The notes under the pieces were generated by a model that saw only the letters and a list, made by a program, of their open reading frames with translations, made no database searches and was not told the origin of the DNA. 51,033 bases of DNA, taken from contig CATJIO010000076.1 in the NCBI GenBank assembly GCA_949740725.1, positions 1 to 51,033 of the forward strand. Direction: 5' to 3'. Each line of letters starts with the position of its first letter. The stretch's first letter is position 1. Of the stretch, positions 35,479 to 44,475 are shown one piece after another. The DNA comes from an uncultured Lachnospiraceae bacterium (GTDB lineage Bacteria > Bacillota > Clostridia > Lachnospirales > Lachnospiraceae). The position numbers and the translations under genes are program-made.

Positions 35479-36954
35479 ATGGACAATTTTCATGTATACA
35501 AAGATATGGAGGCAAGGACAAAGGGAGAGATCTATCTGGGTGTGGTAGGTCCGGTGCGCACAGGAAAGTCCACCTTTATCAAACGGTTTATGGAGCTTTT
35601 GGTATTGCCGGCCATCGAGGATGAGAACAGCAGGAATATCAGCCGGGATGAGCTTCCCCAAAGCGCTGCCGGGAAAACGGTGATGACCACAGAGCCGAAA
35701 TTCATTCCTAAGGAAGCGGCCCAGATCCAGCTGGGAGATGGGATTGAGGTGAAGGTCCGGCTCATTGACTGCGTAGGCTTTATGGTGGAGGGGGCCGCGG
35801 GGCACATTGAGGATGAGGCAGAGCGGATGGTGAAAACCCCGTGGTTTGACACCGAGATCCCCTTTACCCGGGCAGCGGAGATTGGCACAAGAAAGGTAAT
35901 TACCGACCATTCCACCATCGGAATGGTGGTAACCACCGACGGTTCTTTCGGAGAGCTGAAGCGACCGGGATACATAGACGCAGAGCGGATTGCCATCGAG
36001 GAATTAAAGGCCTTAAATAAGCCGTTTATCGTCCTCTTAAATTCTGCCCGCCCCTACTCCGATGAAACCATTTCCCTGGCCCAGTCTCTGGAGGAGGAGT
36101 ATGGCGTAAGTGTGCTGCCCATCAACTGTGAACAGTTGAAAAAGGAAGACATTTATCATATTTTAGAAAAGGTATTAAAGGAGTTCCCGGTGGTGCGCCT
36201 GGACTTTGAAATTCCTAAATGGCTGGAAATCCTTCCCAGCACACACCCCATCAAGGCTCAGGTTATCGAGGGGGCTAAGCAGGTCTTAAGCCAGGTCAAC
36301 CAGATGAAGGACGCTTCAAAGGGGGTGGAGGACATCCACACTGACTCTATGCGGGAAATCCGGCTGGAGAAGATGAATATGGCCGATGGCTGTGTGTCCA
36401 TGAACGTGATCATGGATGACGGCTGCTATTACCAGATCCTAACCGACGTCACCGGCCTTCCCATCCAGGGGGAATACCAGCTGATGCAGATCCTGGAAAA
36501 CCTGGCCCGGATGCAGAAGGAATATGAGCGGGTATTGGACGCGGTGAGCCAGGTGCGGTTAAAAGGCTACGGAGCAGTCACACCACAGCGCTCGGAGATC
36601 CTCTTAGACGATCCCCAAGTAATCCGCCACGGGAATAAATATGGGGTAAAAATTAAGGCGGAGGCCCCATCGATTCATATGATCAAGGCCCAGATCCAGA
36701 CAGAGATCGCGCCTATCGTGGGAAGCGAGCAGCAGGCCCAGGATTTAATCGCCTATATCAAGGAAAGCTCCAGGGATAATCCAGAAGGAATTTGGGATGC
36801 CAATATATTCGGGAAGTCCATCGAGCAGATTGTGGGAGATGGGATTTATGCCAAAATTTCCCAGCTGACTGATGAGAGCCAGATGAAGCTGCAGGATACT
36901 ATGCAGAAGATTATTAATGATAGTAATGGGGGGATGATTTGCATTATCATTTAA
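35479..36954 (+). CDS. spoIVA: Stage IV sporulation protein A (spore coat morphogenetic ATPase)
   Basis: SpoIVA polymerises on the outer forespore membrane using ATP and forms the base of the spore coat. The 491 residues have Walker A GPVRTGKST (24-32), VRLIDCVGFMVEGAAGH (Walker B-like), DHSTIGMVVTTDGS and the extreme C-terminus GGMICIII, which is required for localisation in known members. Length is typical. The ATG at 35479 has AAGGGGGT upstream. Its presence is the best evidence that the organism forms endospores. Confidence 0.95.
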   Translation: MDNFHVYKDMEARTKGEIYLGVVGPVRTGKSTFIKRFMELLVLPAIEDENSRNISRDELPQSAAGKTVMTTEPKFIPKEAAQIQLGDGIEVKVRLIDCVGFMVEGAAGHIEDEAERMVKTPWFDTEIPFTRAAEIGTRKVITDHSTIGMVVTTDGSFGELKRPGYIDAERIAIEELKALNKPFIVLLNSARPYSDETISLAQSLEEEYGVSVLPINCEQLKKEDIYHILEKVLKEFPVVRLDFEIPKWLEILPSTHPIKAQVIEGAKQVLSQVNQMKDASKGVEDIHTDSMREIRLEKMNMADGCVSMNVIMDDGCYYQILTDVTGLPIQGEYQLMQILENLARMQKEYERVLDAVSQVRLKGYGAVTPQRSEILLDDPQVIRHGNKYGVKIKAEAPSIHMIKAQIQTEIAPIVGSEQQAQDLIAYIKESSRDNPEGIWDANIFGKSIEQIVGDGIYAKISQLTDESQMKLQDTMQKIINDSNGGMICIII

Positions 36955-37030
36955 GGGGTATAGTAAAAAACAGGTGCGGCAAAGAATCTTTTTGGGGTGG
37001 CGGTGGATATTCATTCTAAACGGCAAAAGT

Positions 37031-37070
37031 AAAGGAGTAGGGCAGCTTCCTTGGGCCGCCCTACTCCTTT
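37031..37070 (+). terminator. Terminator after spoIVA
   Basis: AAAGGAGTAGGGC (37031-37043) and GCCCTACTCCTTT (37058-37070) form a perfect 13-bp stem with a 14-base loop, followed by GCTTTAT. T run is weak, but the stem is long. Confidence 0.7.
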
Positions 37071-37123
37071 GCTTTATAGGAAAATCTTTGTCCGCATAGG
37101 GTATTGTTTACAAAAAAATATCC

Positions 37124-37152
37124 TTGCCCCTTCCAGATTATCCGTATATAAT
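37124..37152 (+). promoter_or_regulatory. Promoter of the DeoR-family gene
   Basis: TTGCCC (37124-37129), 17 bases, TATAAT (37147-37152). The leader is about 100 bases, AT-rich, and could hold an autoregulatory site, but I see no clear palindrome. Confidence 0.65.
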
Positions 37153-37254
37153 AAACATATCTGTACAATTTTCACAAATTAAAATGCAAACGAGGAAAAA
37201 TTAGTTGGAAACGATGTGGAATAAACAATTTTTTTCAACAAGATGAGGAGACCC

Positions 37255-38025
37255 ATGTATACCAATCGTCAGGAAAAATTATTGAAATATTTGTCAGAAG
37301 TGCGAGCTGCCAGGGTAGACCAGCTGGCGGATGAGTTTCATATGTCTGTGGAAACGATCCGGAGAGATTTGATCGACCTGGAGCGGGACGGCTATATTCA
37401 GCGGACCAGAGGCGGAGCCACCTTTAATAAAAACCGGGCCAAGGAGCTGGACTTTGACAAAAAGCTGGCGTCCAATCAGGCGGAGAAGGTGGAGATTGCC
37501 AAGTTGGTGTGTAAGTATATCGATGACGGGGATGCCATTGCTATGGGAAACGGTTCCTGCAATATCGCTCTGGCCAGGAATCTGGCCCAGTGCAAAGAAA
37601 ATTTGACCATTGTCACCAATTCCTACGATATCGCTAACCTGGTAAATGAAAATCCCTCCTTTACCGTATTTGTCACCTGCGGCATTCTCCGGAAGCATAA
37701 CCGGAGCATTGTGGGAACCCGCTGCATCGAATGCCTGGATCAATTCCGGGTGGACAAGGGGGTAATCAATGTAGACGGGCTTAGCATTTTCGATGGCATC
37801 ACCCAGTACAATCTGGATGAAGCCGCTGTTGCCAGCAAGCTGGTGGAGATTGCTCACACCAAGATAATTCTGGCCCAGTCCAGCAAGTTTGATACCATCG
37901 CCTTCAGCCGTGTCTGCAGTTCGGATGCGATTGACTACATCTTTACCGACTGGGGAATCTCAGCCCAGGATGTCAAAAAGTGGTCCGAAGTGGGAGTGAA
38001 GGTTCTCCCTGCAAAGCGGGCATAA
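37255..38025 (+). CDS. DeoR/GlpR-family transcriptional regulator
   Basis: 256 residues. The N-terminal DeoR helix-turn-helix reads VDQLADEFHMSVETIRRDL, with DGYIQRTRGGAT just after it, and the C-terminal sensor domain contains DGDAIAMGNGSCNIALARNL and VINVDGLSIFDGITQYNLDE, the phosphosugar-type isomerase-like fold. I start at ATG 37255 (MYTNRQEKLLKYL) after GAGGAG; the in-frame ATG at 37243 lacks a site. It stands before the second ABC/amidohydrolase cluster and is a good candidate for its regulator. Confidence 0.9.
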   Translation: MYTNRQEKLLKYLSEVRAARVDQLADEFHMSVETIRRDLIDLERDGYIQRTRGGATFNKNRAKELDFDKKLASNQAEKVEIAKLVCKYIDDGDAIAMGNGSCNIALARNLAQCKENLTIVTNSYDIANLVNENPSFTVFVTCGILRKHNRSIVGTRCIECLDQFRVDKGVINVDGLSIFDGITQYNLDEAAVASKLVEIAHTKIILAQSSKFDTIAFSRVCSSDAIDYIFTDWGISAQDVKKWSEVGVKVLPAKRA

Positions 38026-38048
38026 AAATTTTTGTGTAATTTATTTGG

Positions 38049-38083
38049 AAAACTCGGGGAAAGTCCAAATTTCCCCGAGTTTT
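38049..38083 (+). terminator. Terminator after the DeoR-family gene
   Basis: AAAACTCGGGGAAA (38049-38062) and TTTCCCCGAGTTTT (38070-38083) form a perfect 14-bp stem with a seven-base loop. The stem ends in Ts but no longer T run follows. It insulates the regulator from the catabolic operon. Confidence 0.75.
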
Positions 38084-38110
38084 CTGTGTAAATTCCACAA
38101 AAAGCCGGGA

Positions 38111-38139
38111 TTGAGCCGCGGGTTTTTTTCTGTTAGAAT
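38111..38139 (+). promoter_or_regulatory. Promoter of the allantoinase-like gene and second Liv-type operon
   Basis: TTGAGC (38111-38116), 17 bases, TAGAAT (38134-38139), with TG one base before the -10 (extended -10). Leader to the first gene is about 35 bases. Confidence 0.55.
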
Positions 38140-38179
38140 GAGGCCAATAAAGCACAAGACAAGTGGAAAGGAAATGTCT

Positions 38180-39580
38180 ATGAAGAAATTAATAAAGAAT
38201 GGCCTTGTTGTTTTGGATGAAGGTGTGGTAAAGGCTCAGGTGTTGTTAGAGGGCGGAAAAATCCAGTTAATTGACCGGGATGGGGAGACTGTGGATGAGA
38301 GGGAATGCGAGGTGATCGACGCTTCTGGAAAAATAGTGATGCCTGGCATGATTGACACCCATAACCATATGTGTGATCCAGGGCCATTTAACTTCCGGGA
38401 AGACTGGACATGCGGGTCAAAAAGCGCGGCCTCCGGAGGAATTACCACGATATGCGATATGCCTTTGCCCTGCGAACCGGAGGTGCTAGATGAGGAATCC
38501 TTTCAAAGGAAGCTGAATGCCGTACAGTCCCAATCTGTGGTGGACTTTGCTTTTTGGGCAGGCTTTACCCCAAAGAATCTGGGAGAGCTGAAACGGCTCC
38601 ATGAGCTGGGATGCATCGGATTTAAAGGCTTTATGTGCTTTGCCACAGACTCCTATCCCCGGATTACCGACGATGCCATGGTGGAAGGCTTCCGGAGGCT
38701 GGCTGAGTTTAAAGGTCTTGGAGCGCTCCATTGTGAAAATGCAGAGGTGGCAGCGGCAGGACAGAATCATTACTCAGAAATCCACTGGGAGGATGAGTCC
38801 TGCTTTGATGACGCCAGGCCATGGTGGGTGGAATACGACGCTGTACAGCGGTCAGTTCTTTTCGCTCAGGAGACTGGGGCACGGCTGGAGATCTGCCACC
38901 TGTCCTCAGTTCAGACCGCAGAATTTTTGAAGCAGAAAAAGGCCATGGGAAATCTACTCTATGTAGAGACCTGTCCCCACTATCTAATTTTTGACAAAGA
39001 AGTGTTGAGAAAGGTAAAATCGTTCGGAAAATGCACTCCTCCCTTCCGAAGCCGGGAAAATGTAGAACAGCTGTGGGACTATGTGTTTGACGGAACCATC
39101 GATATCATCGGCTCAGATCATGGTCCGTTTACGGATGAGGAGAAGACAGAAAAGAATGATTTCTGGAAGGAATATTGCGGCTTCGGATGTAATGATGTGA
39201 TGCTGGCGGCGCTGATTACCGAAGGGGTACATAAACGGGGAATGAGCTGGGAACAGCTTGCCCGGATTACCTCCCAGAACGCGGCGAAGATCCTTGGCCT
39301 CTATCCCCAAAAGGGGAGCATTGCCACAGGATCAGACGCTGACATTATCCTTATTGATCCAGATGAAGAGTGGATCTATGATGGAAAGAAAAGCTTTTCC
39401 AAGACCAAAAGTGAGAAGGGCGTGTATCAAGGCTTTCGGCTAAAGGGCCGTGTCACGCACACCTTTGTGCGGGGAGAGCTGGTATACTGTGGAGGGGAGA
39501 TCCTTGCGCCGGATGGGTATGGTCAATTTATCCGCCCGTTATCCCCGGGAAAAGAGGCGGAGAGGATAGAAAATCACTGA
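38180..39580 (+). CDS. Allantoinase-like cyclic amidohydrolase
   Basis: 466 residues of the dihydroorotase/allantoinase/hydantoinase superfamily. Visible ligands are H61 and H63 (DTHNH), carbamylated-lysine candidate K149 in GFKGFMC, H184 in LHCEN, H240 in EICHLSS and catalytic D313 in GSDHGP. REDWTCGSKSAASGGITT and CPHYL resemble AllB more than dihydropyrimidinase. It should open a cyclic amide ring such as allantoin, hydantoin or a dihydropyrimidine. I chose ATG 38180 with GGAAAGG at 38165-38171; ATG 38174 is closer to the site but gives almost the same product. Allantoin specificity is not proven. Confidence 0.85.
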   Translation: MKKLIKNGLVVLDEGVVKAQVLLEGGKIQLIDRDGETVDERECEVIDASGKIVMPGMIDTHNHMCDPGPFNFREDWTCGSKSAASGGITTICDMPLPCEPEVLDEESFQRKLNAVQSQSVVDFAFWAGFTPKNLGELKRLHELGCIGFKGFMCFATDSYPRITDDAMVEGFRRLAEFKGLGALHCENAEVAAAGQNHYSEIHWEDESCFDDARPWWVEYDAVQRSVLFAQETGARLEICHLSSVQTAEFLKQKKAMGNLLYVETCPHYLIFDKEVLRKVKSFGKCTPPFRSRENVEQLWDYVFDGTIDIIGSDHGPFTDEEKTEKNDFWKEYCGFGCNDVMLAALITEGVHKRGMSWEQLARITSQNAAKILGLYPQKGSIATGSDADIILIDPDEEWIYDGKKSFSKTKSEKGVYQGFRLKGRVTHTFVRGELVYCGGEILAPDGYGQFIRPLSPGKEAERIENH

Positions 39581-39665
39581 AAAAAGAGACAAAATATGCC
39601 GTCAAATCGAAGGGTATATTTTGCAATAAATACTAAAAACGAAAAAAGAAAGCGAGGAAAACATT

Positions 39666-40955
39666 ATGAAAAAAGTATTATCGTTGGTATGTGCTTCTGC
39701 AATGGTTTTAAGCCTTGGGGCATGCTCTGGCGGAGGGGGAAATACTGCTAGTACAGCGGATCCGGCGGCACAAGCAAATACGGAGGCTCAGGCAGAGGCG
39801 GCGGATCCGGCAGAGAGCAAAGAGGGGACAACGGAGGCTTCCAAAGATGACTCCAATGATCCCATCATTATCGGCTTTATGGGATGGTCCTCCGGCCCAG
39901 ACGCCATGTATGGACTGGTTCCTCAGTATCTTCACGAGTATTTCTTCAAAAATGTGAATGCAAATGGCGGATGGCTGGGACGCCCCATTGATTTCCGTAC
40001 CTATGATATCTCCGGCTTAGACGGGGATTTCTCTGAGGCGGTTAATGTGGCCAACAAGTTAATCCAGGCAGGGGCGGACATTATCATGGGTCCCTCCAAC
40101 TCCACCCAGGGAAAAGCGGTGGCAGAGCTTTGTAACAATGCAGGGGTTCTTCACATTCCCTCCAGCCCGGCCCAGGCAGTTACTGTAGACGACAATGGAG
40201 CGGTGCGGGAGTACACCTACCGCAGCGGCGCTACCCTTTCCGATAAGATGAACACCTTTGCCAATTACTTGTATCATGAGTGCGGCGCGCCGAAGATTGC
40301 CATTCTCTATGAGACCACCCAGGTAGACTGTGTGGACATGTATCAGACCTTTAATGATGTGTACACCAGCTTAGGTGGTGAGATCACTGGGGTTTCCACC
40401 TATCAAATCAATGACATCGAGTTCCGCGCCCAGATCACCAGCCTTGGTGAGGCCAACCCAGACTACATCTTTATGCCAGCTATGGCTTACAAGGAGCTGG
40501 GCTTTGCGGCAATGCAGATCAAGGAGCTGGGCTTTGACCAGATTAAGCTTTTAGGCACCAATGTGCTGGACAACCAGGATGTGATAGACCAGGCGGGAGA
40601 GGCTCTGGAGGGCTCTATGTTCTTAACTGAGGGCGATGTAAATGATGAGCGGTTCGCCGAGATCAGAGAGTGGTATGATGAGATCTACGGCATTAACGGC
40701 ATGGCCCTCCACATTGACGGCCTGATCGCCATGAATGAGGCAAAGATCGCCGAGTACGCGGTAAATACCGCTGGATCCACCGATGTAGAGGCCATGAAAA
40801 AAGCGTTGGATGAGATGACGGATCTGGAATTAGTGACCACTCATATCGACGGATATGATCCGGAAACCCATAACCTGAAGGGGATCGAATTCACCATTAA
40901 AGCCTTTGAAAATGGCGCTTACGTAAGTCAGGGAACCTATGCGGCTCCGCAATAA
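39666..40955 (+). CDS. Liv-type ABC transporter substrate-binding lipoprotein (second system)
   Basis: 429-residue Peripla_BP_6-type lipoprotein: lipobox SLGAC with C20, then a Glu/Ala/Asp-rich linker to about residue 60, and a domain beginning IIIGFMGWSSGPDAMYGLVP. It has the sequence GPSNSTQGKAVAELCNNAGV and a C-terminal DGYDPETHNLKGIEF. It is less like amino-acid-binding proteins than the first system's protein at 30075 and more like the subset that binds amides, urea or aromatic acids; that is a judgement by eye. It is separated from the permease genes by a hairpin. Confidence 0.88.
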   Translation: MKKVLSLVCASAMVLSLGACSGGGGNTASTADPAAQANTEAQAEAADPAESKEGTTEASKDDSNDPIIIGFMGWSSGPDAMYGLVPQYLHEYFFKNVNANGGWLGRPIDFRTYDISGLDGDFSEAVNVANKLIQAGADIIMGPSNSTQGKAVAELCNNAGVLHIPSSPAQAVTVDDNGAVREYTYRSGATLSDKMNTFANYLYHECGAPKIAILYETTQVDCVDMYQTFNDVYTSLGGEITGVSTYQINDIEFRAQITSLGEANPDYIFMPAMAYKELGFAAMQIKELGFDQIKLLGTNVLDNQDVIDQAGEALEGSMFLTEGDVNDERFAEIREWYDEIYGINGMALHIDGLIAMNEAKIAEYAVNTAGSTDVEAMKKALDEMTDLELVTTHIDGYDPETHNLKGIEFTIKAFENGAYVSQGTYAAPQ

Positions 40956-40971
40956 TAATTTTCCTTTTAAA

Positions 40972-41001
40972 GCGCAGTCTGGGGCAAAAACCAGGCTGCG
41001 C
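40972..41001 (+). other. Hairpin after the second Liv-type binding-protein gene
   Basis: GCGCAGTCTGG (40972-40982) and CCAGGCTGCGC (40991-41001) pair with one G-U and an eight-base A-rich loop. No T run follows, so a stabilising or attenuating role is likelier than full termination. The position matches that at 31329. Confidence 0.55.
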
Positions 41002-41078
41002 ATTAGCAAAGGCGCTTTTGCCCCTCTAGATGCAGGAGAGGCTTAGGCGTGTCCACAGATTAAGTCGAGGTGAAATCA

Positions 41079-41957
41079 GTGAATACATTTTTACAGCAGT
41101 TAATTACAGGAATTTCCATAGGCAGTATTTATGCCTTATTAGCGGTAGGCTATGCATTGGTATTTAGCGTGTTTAACTTTTCTAACTTTGGCTTCGGCGC
41201 AACCATGATGTTTGGTGCGTTTGCGGCCTATTATGTGATCCTGGGGCTGAAGCTGCCCCTGTTTGTGTCGATCTTATTAGGAATGGCGGCGGCAGGGATT
41301 GTATCGATGATGTTTGAGTTGGTGATTTACCGGCCCATGCGGAAAAAAAATGTGATGCGGATCTATCTGATGATCGCTGGCCTGGGGATAAATATCTTTG
41401 CCCCCAACTTTATGCTGCAGATTGTAGGCGGTGCAGTGAAAGGCTTCCCTTCCGACTGGGCGCGGGTGACAATGACTGTGGGCAGCGTGAACATCACCCG
41501 GTCCGATGTGCTGGCTTTGGTGATGTCGATTGCCTTATTGACGCTGCTGTGGGCTTTCTTATATAAGACCAGAGTAGGACTGGGAATCCGGGCAAGCGCC
41601 TTTGACACCCGGACAGCAGCTTTGATGGGAATCAATGTAAATGTTGTGGCCTCTGCCGTATTTATTTTCTCTGGCGCGGCTGCCGGGGTGGCCGGATGCT
41701 TTTATGGGATGAAATATTCTGTGTACCCAGCTATGGGCGCGGTGGCGACCAAAGGGTTTATCGCCTCGACAGTAGGAGGGCTGGGGAGCCTGGGAGGGGC
41801 GGTTGTGGCTGGCCTGCTCTTAGGTTTTCTGGAGACCATGATCGCGTCATATATTTCCACAACATATCGGGATCTGTTTGCCTATGCTCTTCTTGTAATT
41901 GTATTGATCTTTTTACCCGGAGGGCTGATGGGCAGGCAGGTACATGACAAAATATGA
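41079..41957 (+). CDS. Liv-type ABC transporter permease, LivH type (second system)
   Basis: 292 residues from GTG 41079, five bases after GAGGTGA (41067-41073); an upstream GTG at 41070 overlaps that site. LivH-family features are SIYALLAVGYALVFSVFNFSNF and FGATMMFGAFAAYY, followed by ELVIYRPMRKKNVMR. The gene order H-M-G-F repeats that of the first operon at 31441, but the sequence is clearly diverged. Confidence 0.92.
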   Translation: MNTFLQQLITGISIGSIYALLAVGYALVFSVFNFSNFGFGATMMFGAFAAYYVILGLKLPLFVSILLGMAAAGIVSMMFELVIYRPMRKKNVMRIYLMIAGLGINIFAPNFMLQIVGGAVKGFPSDWARVTMTVGSVNITRSDVLALVMSIALLTLLWAFLYKTRVGLGIRASAFDTRTAALMGINVNVVASAVFIFSGAAAGVAGCFYGMKYSVYPAMGAVATKGFIASTVGGLGSLGGAVVAGLLLGFLETMIASYISTTYRDLFAYALLVIVLIFLPGGLMGRQVHDKI

Positions 41958-42018
41958 TACCAGGGTTCCAAGGCTAAAAAACCTTTTGCCCTCAACATCA
42001 AAAATTTAGGAGTGTAAT

Positions 42019-42906
42019 ATGGGATATCTTGAAGGAATATCAATCAGCATATGTATCAATATTGTTTGTGTCTGTGGAATCGCGATTTTGACCGGATATA
42101 TGGGGCTGTTTTCCATGGGACACGCCTGTTTCCTATGTCTGGGCGCCTATACTTCCGCCTGTTTAACTAAGTATCTGGGAGTGAATTATTTTCTCTCCCT
42201 TTTGGCCGGAGGAGCTGTGGCGGCAACCGGGAGCGTGGTCATCGGCATACCTACCCTGCGCGGGAAAATATCTGGCGACTGTTTTACCATTGCTACATTA
42301 GGCTTTGGGGAGGCGGTCCGCATCCTGATGGCCAATATTGGCGTCAATATCTTTGGCGGGGCCACAGGGCTTTCCGGCCTGGAGCATTTTACGGATTTAA
42401 AAAGTTCAGTGGTTATCGCCGTGCTTGCCATCCTCCTCACCAGAAATTACGCGAAGTCCCAGCATGGGAAGATTGCCCTGGCCATCCGTGACTACGCGGA
42501 CGCCTCGGAGCTTTTAGGGGTCAATATTTTTCGTGAAAAGTTAAAGGCCCTTATGATCAGCGCCTTTTTCTGTGGAGTGGGCGGCGGGATGATGGCCCAT
42601 TACTATGTTTATATCGTGCCGAATATTTTCGGCAATACCATGTCCAATAACCTTCTCACCTCGGTGGTTTTGGGAGGCGTTGCCTCCATCACTGGTCCAG
42701 CCACTGCCACAGGGATGCTGACCGCCATGCCGGAGGCCTTCCGGTTCCTGGATAACTGGAGGCTTTCCATCTATGGTCTGACCTTGTTGATTATTATGCG
42801 TGTCCGTCCTGAGGGGCTTTTTGCCTATAAAGAGATTACGGCGCCATTTACCGCCTTATCCCGTTGGATTAAAACAAAGCTTTTCAAACCAACGGTTAAG
42901 GCATAG
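42019..42906 (+). CDS. Liv-type ABC transporter permease, LivM type (second system)
   Basis: 295 residues with GYMGLFSMGHACFLCLGAYTS, PTLRGKISGDCFTIATLGFGEAVR and YADASELLGVNIFREKLKAL, the LivM signatures. It is about 60 residues shorter at the N-terminus than the first system's LivM, which is common in ligand-specialised members. ATG 42019 has TTAGGAGTG upstream. Confidence 0.92.
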   Translation: MGYLEGISISICINIVCVCGIAILTGYMGLFSMGHACFLCLGAYTSACLTKYLGVNYFLSLLAGGAVAATGSVVIGIPTLRGKISGDCFTIATLGFGEAVRILMANIGVNIFGGATGLSGLEHFTDLKSSVVIAVLAILLTRNYAKSQHGKIALAIRDYADASELLGVNIFREKLKALMISAFFCGVGGGMMAHYYVYIVPNIFGNTMSNNLLTSVVLGGVASITGPATATGMLTAMPEAFRFLDNWRLSIYGLTLLIIMRVRPEGLFAYKEITAPFTALSRWIKTKLFKPTVKA

Positions 42907-42967
42907 TTTCCGTTCCCTTTGCGCCTGGCAAGGCACAAGAGGGAGGAACAGAGAGGAGAAATGGATT

Positions 42968-43735
42968 ATGGCAATATTGGAAATAAAAAATCTTTCCGTT
43001 ACCTTCGGCGGGATTAAAGCGGTCCAGGATGTGACGCTGTCTGTAGAGAAGGGCGAGTTTGTGGGACTGATCGGTCCAAACGGAGCGGGAAAGACCACAG
43101 TATTTAACGCGGTTACCGGGGTAATCAAGCCTTCAAATGGGGAGATTGTCTTCGATGGCCATGTGCTGAATGGAAAACGTCCGGATAAAATCGCCCATCT
43201 GGGAATCGCCCGAACCTTTCAGAACATACGTATTTACCCCAAACTTACTGCCAGGGAGAATGTGGAGATCGGTGTGGCCAGCATCCCGAAATACGACACG
43301 ATTTCCGCCATGCTCCGCCTTCCCCATGTAAGAGCATGGGACAGGAAGGTAAAGGAGATCAGCGAAAAATACCTGGATCAGATCGGACTGATGGAGTACA
43401 GGGATGTGAAGGCTGGCTCTCTCCCCTATGGGATTCAGCGGAAGCTGGAGATCGCCAGGGCTTTAGCTACAGAGCCAAAGCTGTTATTCCTAGATGAGCC
43501 TGCCGCGGGAATGAATACAGCGGAAGGGCTGGAGCTGGTGGAGTTTTTAAACAATGTGCACGAAATGACGGGTGTGACGATAATCCTTATTGAGCATCAT
43601 CTGGAGGTGGTGATGAATGTGTGCAGCAGGATCAATGTGCTGAATCTGGGACGGCAGTTATTTACCGGAAGCCCGGAGGAGGTACAGAAAAATCCGGAAG
43701 TAATCAAAGCATATCTGGGCGAGAGGAGAAAATAA
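42968..43735 (+). CDS. Liv-type ABC transporter ATPase, LivG type (second system)
   Basis: 255 residues from ATG 42968 after AGAGGAG; a longer frame to 42800 would extend into livM. Walker A GPNGAGKT (36-43), LPYGIQRKLEIARAL, Walker B LLFLDEPAAGMN and IEHHLEVVMNVCSRINVLN. Confidence 0.94.
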   Translation: MAILEIKNLSVTFGGIKAVQDVTLSVEKGEFVGLIGPNGAGKTTVFNAVTGVIKPSNGEIVFDGHVLNGKRPDKIAHLGIARTFQNIRIYPKLTARENVEIGVASIPKYDTISAMLRLPHVRAWDRKVKEISEKYLDQIGLMEYRDVKAGSLPYGIQRKLEIARALATEPKLLFLDEPAAGMNTAEGLELVEFLNNVHEMTGVTIILIEHHLEVVMNVCSRINVLNLGRQLFTGSPEEVQKNPEVIKAYLGERRK

Positions 43736-43736
43736 C

Positions 43737-44459
43737 ATGGCAGAGTCTCCATTATTAGCAGTAAAAGACTTAGAGGTATTCTACGGGGGGATTCAGGCAA
43801 TCCATGGGATTTCCCTGGAGATAAAAAAGGGCGAGATGGTAGCGGTAATCGGGGCCAATGGCGCTGGAAAATCCACATTGTTAAATACCATCGCCGGGGA
43901 TAAAAGCTACCAGAAGGGGAGCATTACCTTTGAGGGGGAACCCCTTCCGGGAAGGGCGTATCAGTTTGCGGAGAAGGGGATCTGCCTGGTTCCCGAGGGC
44001 AGGCGGATCTTTGTGAACTTAACGGTTTACGATAACCTTTTGGTAGGAGCCTATACTGTCCGGAAGAAAGAGAAAATCAAGGAACGGTTGGAAGAGGTAT
44101 ATGACCTTTTCCCACGGTTAAAGGAGAGGGAAAAGCAGATGGGGGGCACATTATCCGGGGGAGAGCAGCAGATGTTGGCTGTGGGAAGAGCCATGATGGC
44201 TGGCCCCAAACTGATGATGCTGGACGAGCCTTCTATGGGGCTGGCTCCGGTGATAATCGATGAAATGTTTGATAAATTCAAAAAGATCAACAGCAAGTAC
44301 GGCACCACCATGATTATCGTGGAGCAGAATGCCCAGCTGGCTTTAGACACGGCAAACCGTGCCTATGTGATGAGCGTGGGCAAGTTTATTATGGAGGGCG
44401 ATTCCCAGGAGCTGATCCATGATCCAAAGGTTCAGGAGGCTTATCTGGGCTTTAAGTAA
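43737..44459 (+). CDS. Liv-type ABC transporter ATPase, LivF type (second system)
   Basis: 240 residues. Walker A GANGAGKS (39-46), LSGGEQQMLAVGRAM, MMLDEPSMGLAPV and VEQNAQLALDTANRAYVMS. ATG 43737 is one base after the LivG stop, with GAGAGGAG upstream, so the ATPase pair is translated together. It leads directly into the amidohydrolase gene. Confidence 0.94.
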   Translation: MAESPLLAVKDLEVFYGGIQAIHGISLEIKKGEMVAVIGANGAGKSTLLNTIAGDKSYQKGSITFEGEPLPGRAYQFAEKGICLVPEGRRIFVNLTVYDNLLVGAYTVRKKEKIKERLEEVYDLFPRLKEREKQMGGTLSGGEQQMLAVGRAMMAGPKLMMLDEPSMGLAPVIIDEMFDKFKKINSKYGTTMIIVEQNAQLALDTANRAYVMSVGKFIMEGDSQELIHDPKVQEAYLGFK

Positions 44460-44475
44460 AAGGAGGATTACAGGG

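Larger units (their letters stand above)
36955..37254. other. Intergenic region between spoIVA and the DeoR-family gene
   Basis: These 300 bases contain the spoIVA terminator and a promoter for the regulator gene, each listed separately. I found no gene, RNA or repeat otherwise. Confidence 0.6.

Noticed and set aside
38098-38130. GC-rich stem-loop with T run upstream of the allantoinase-like gene
   Set aside because: Bases pair poorly and it overlaps the -35 and spacer of a plausible promoter; only the stem at 38049-38083 is convincing.
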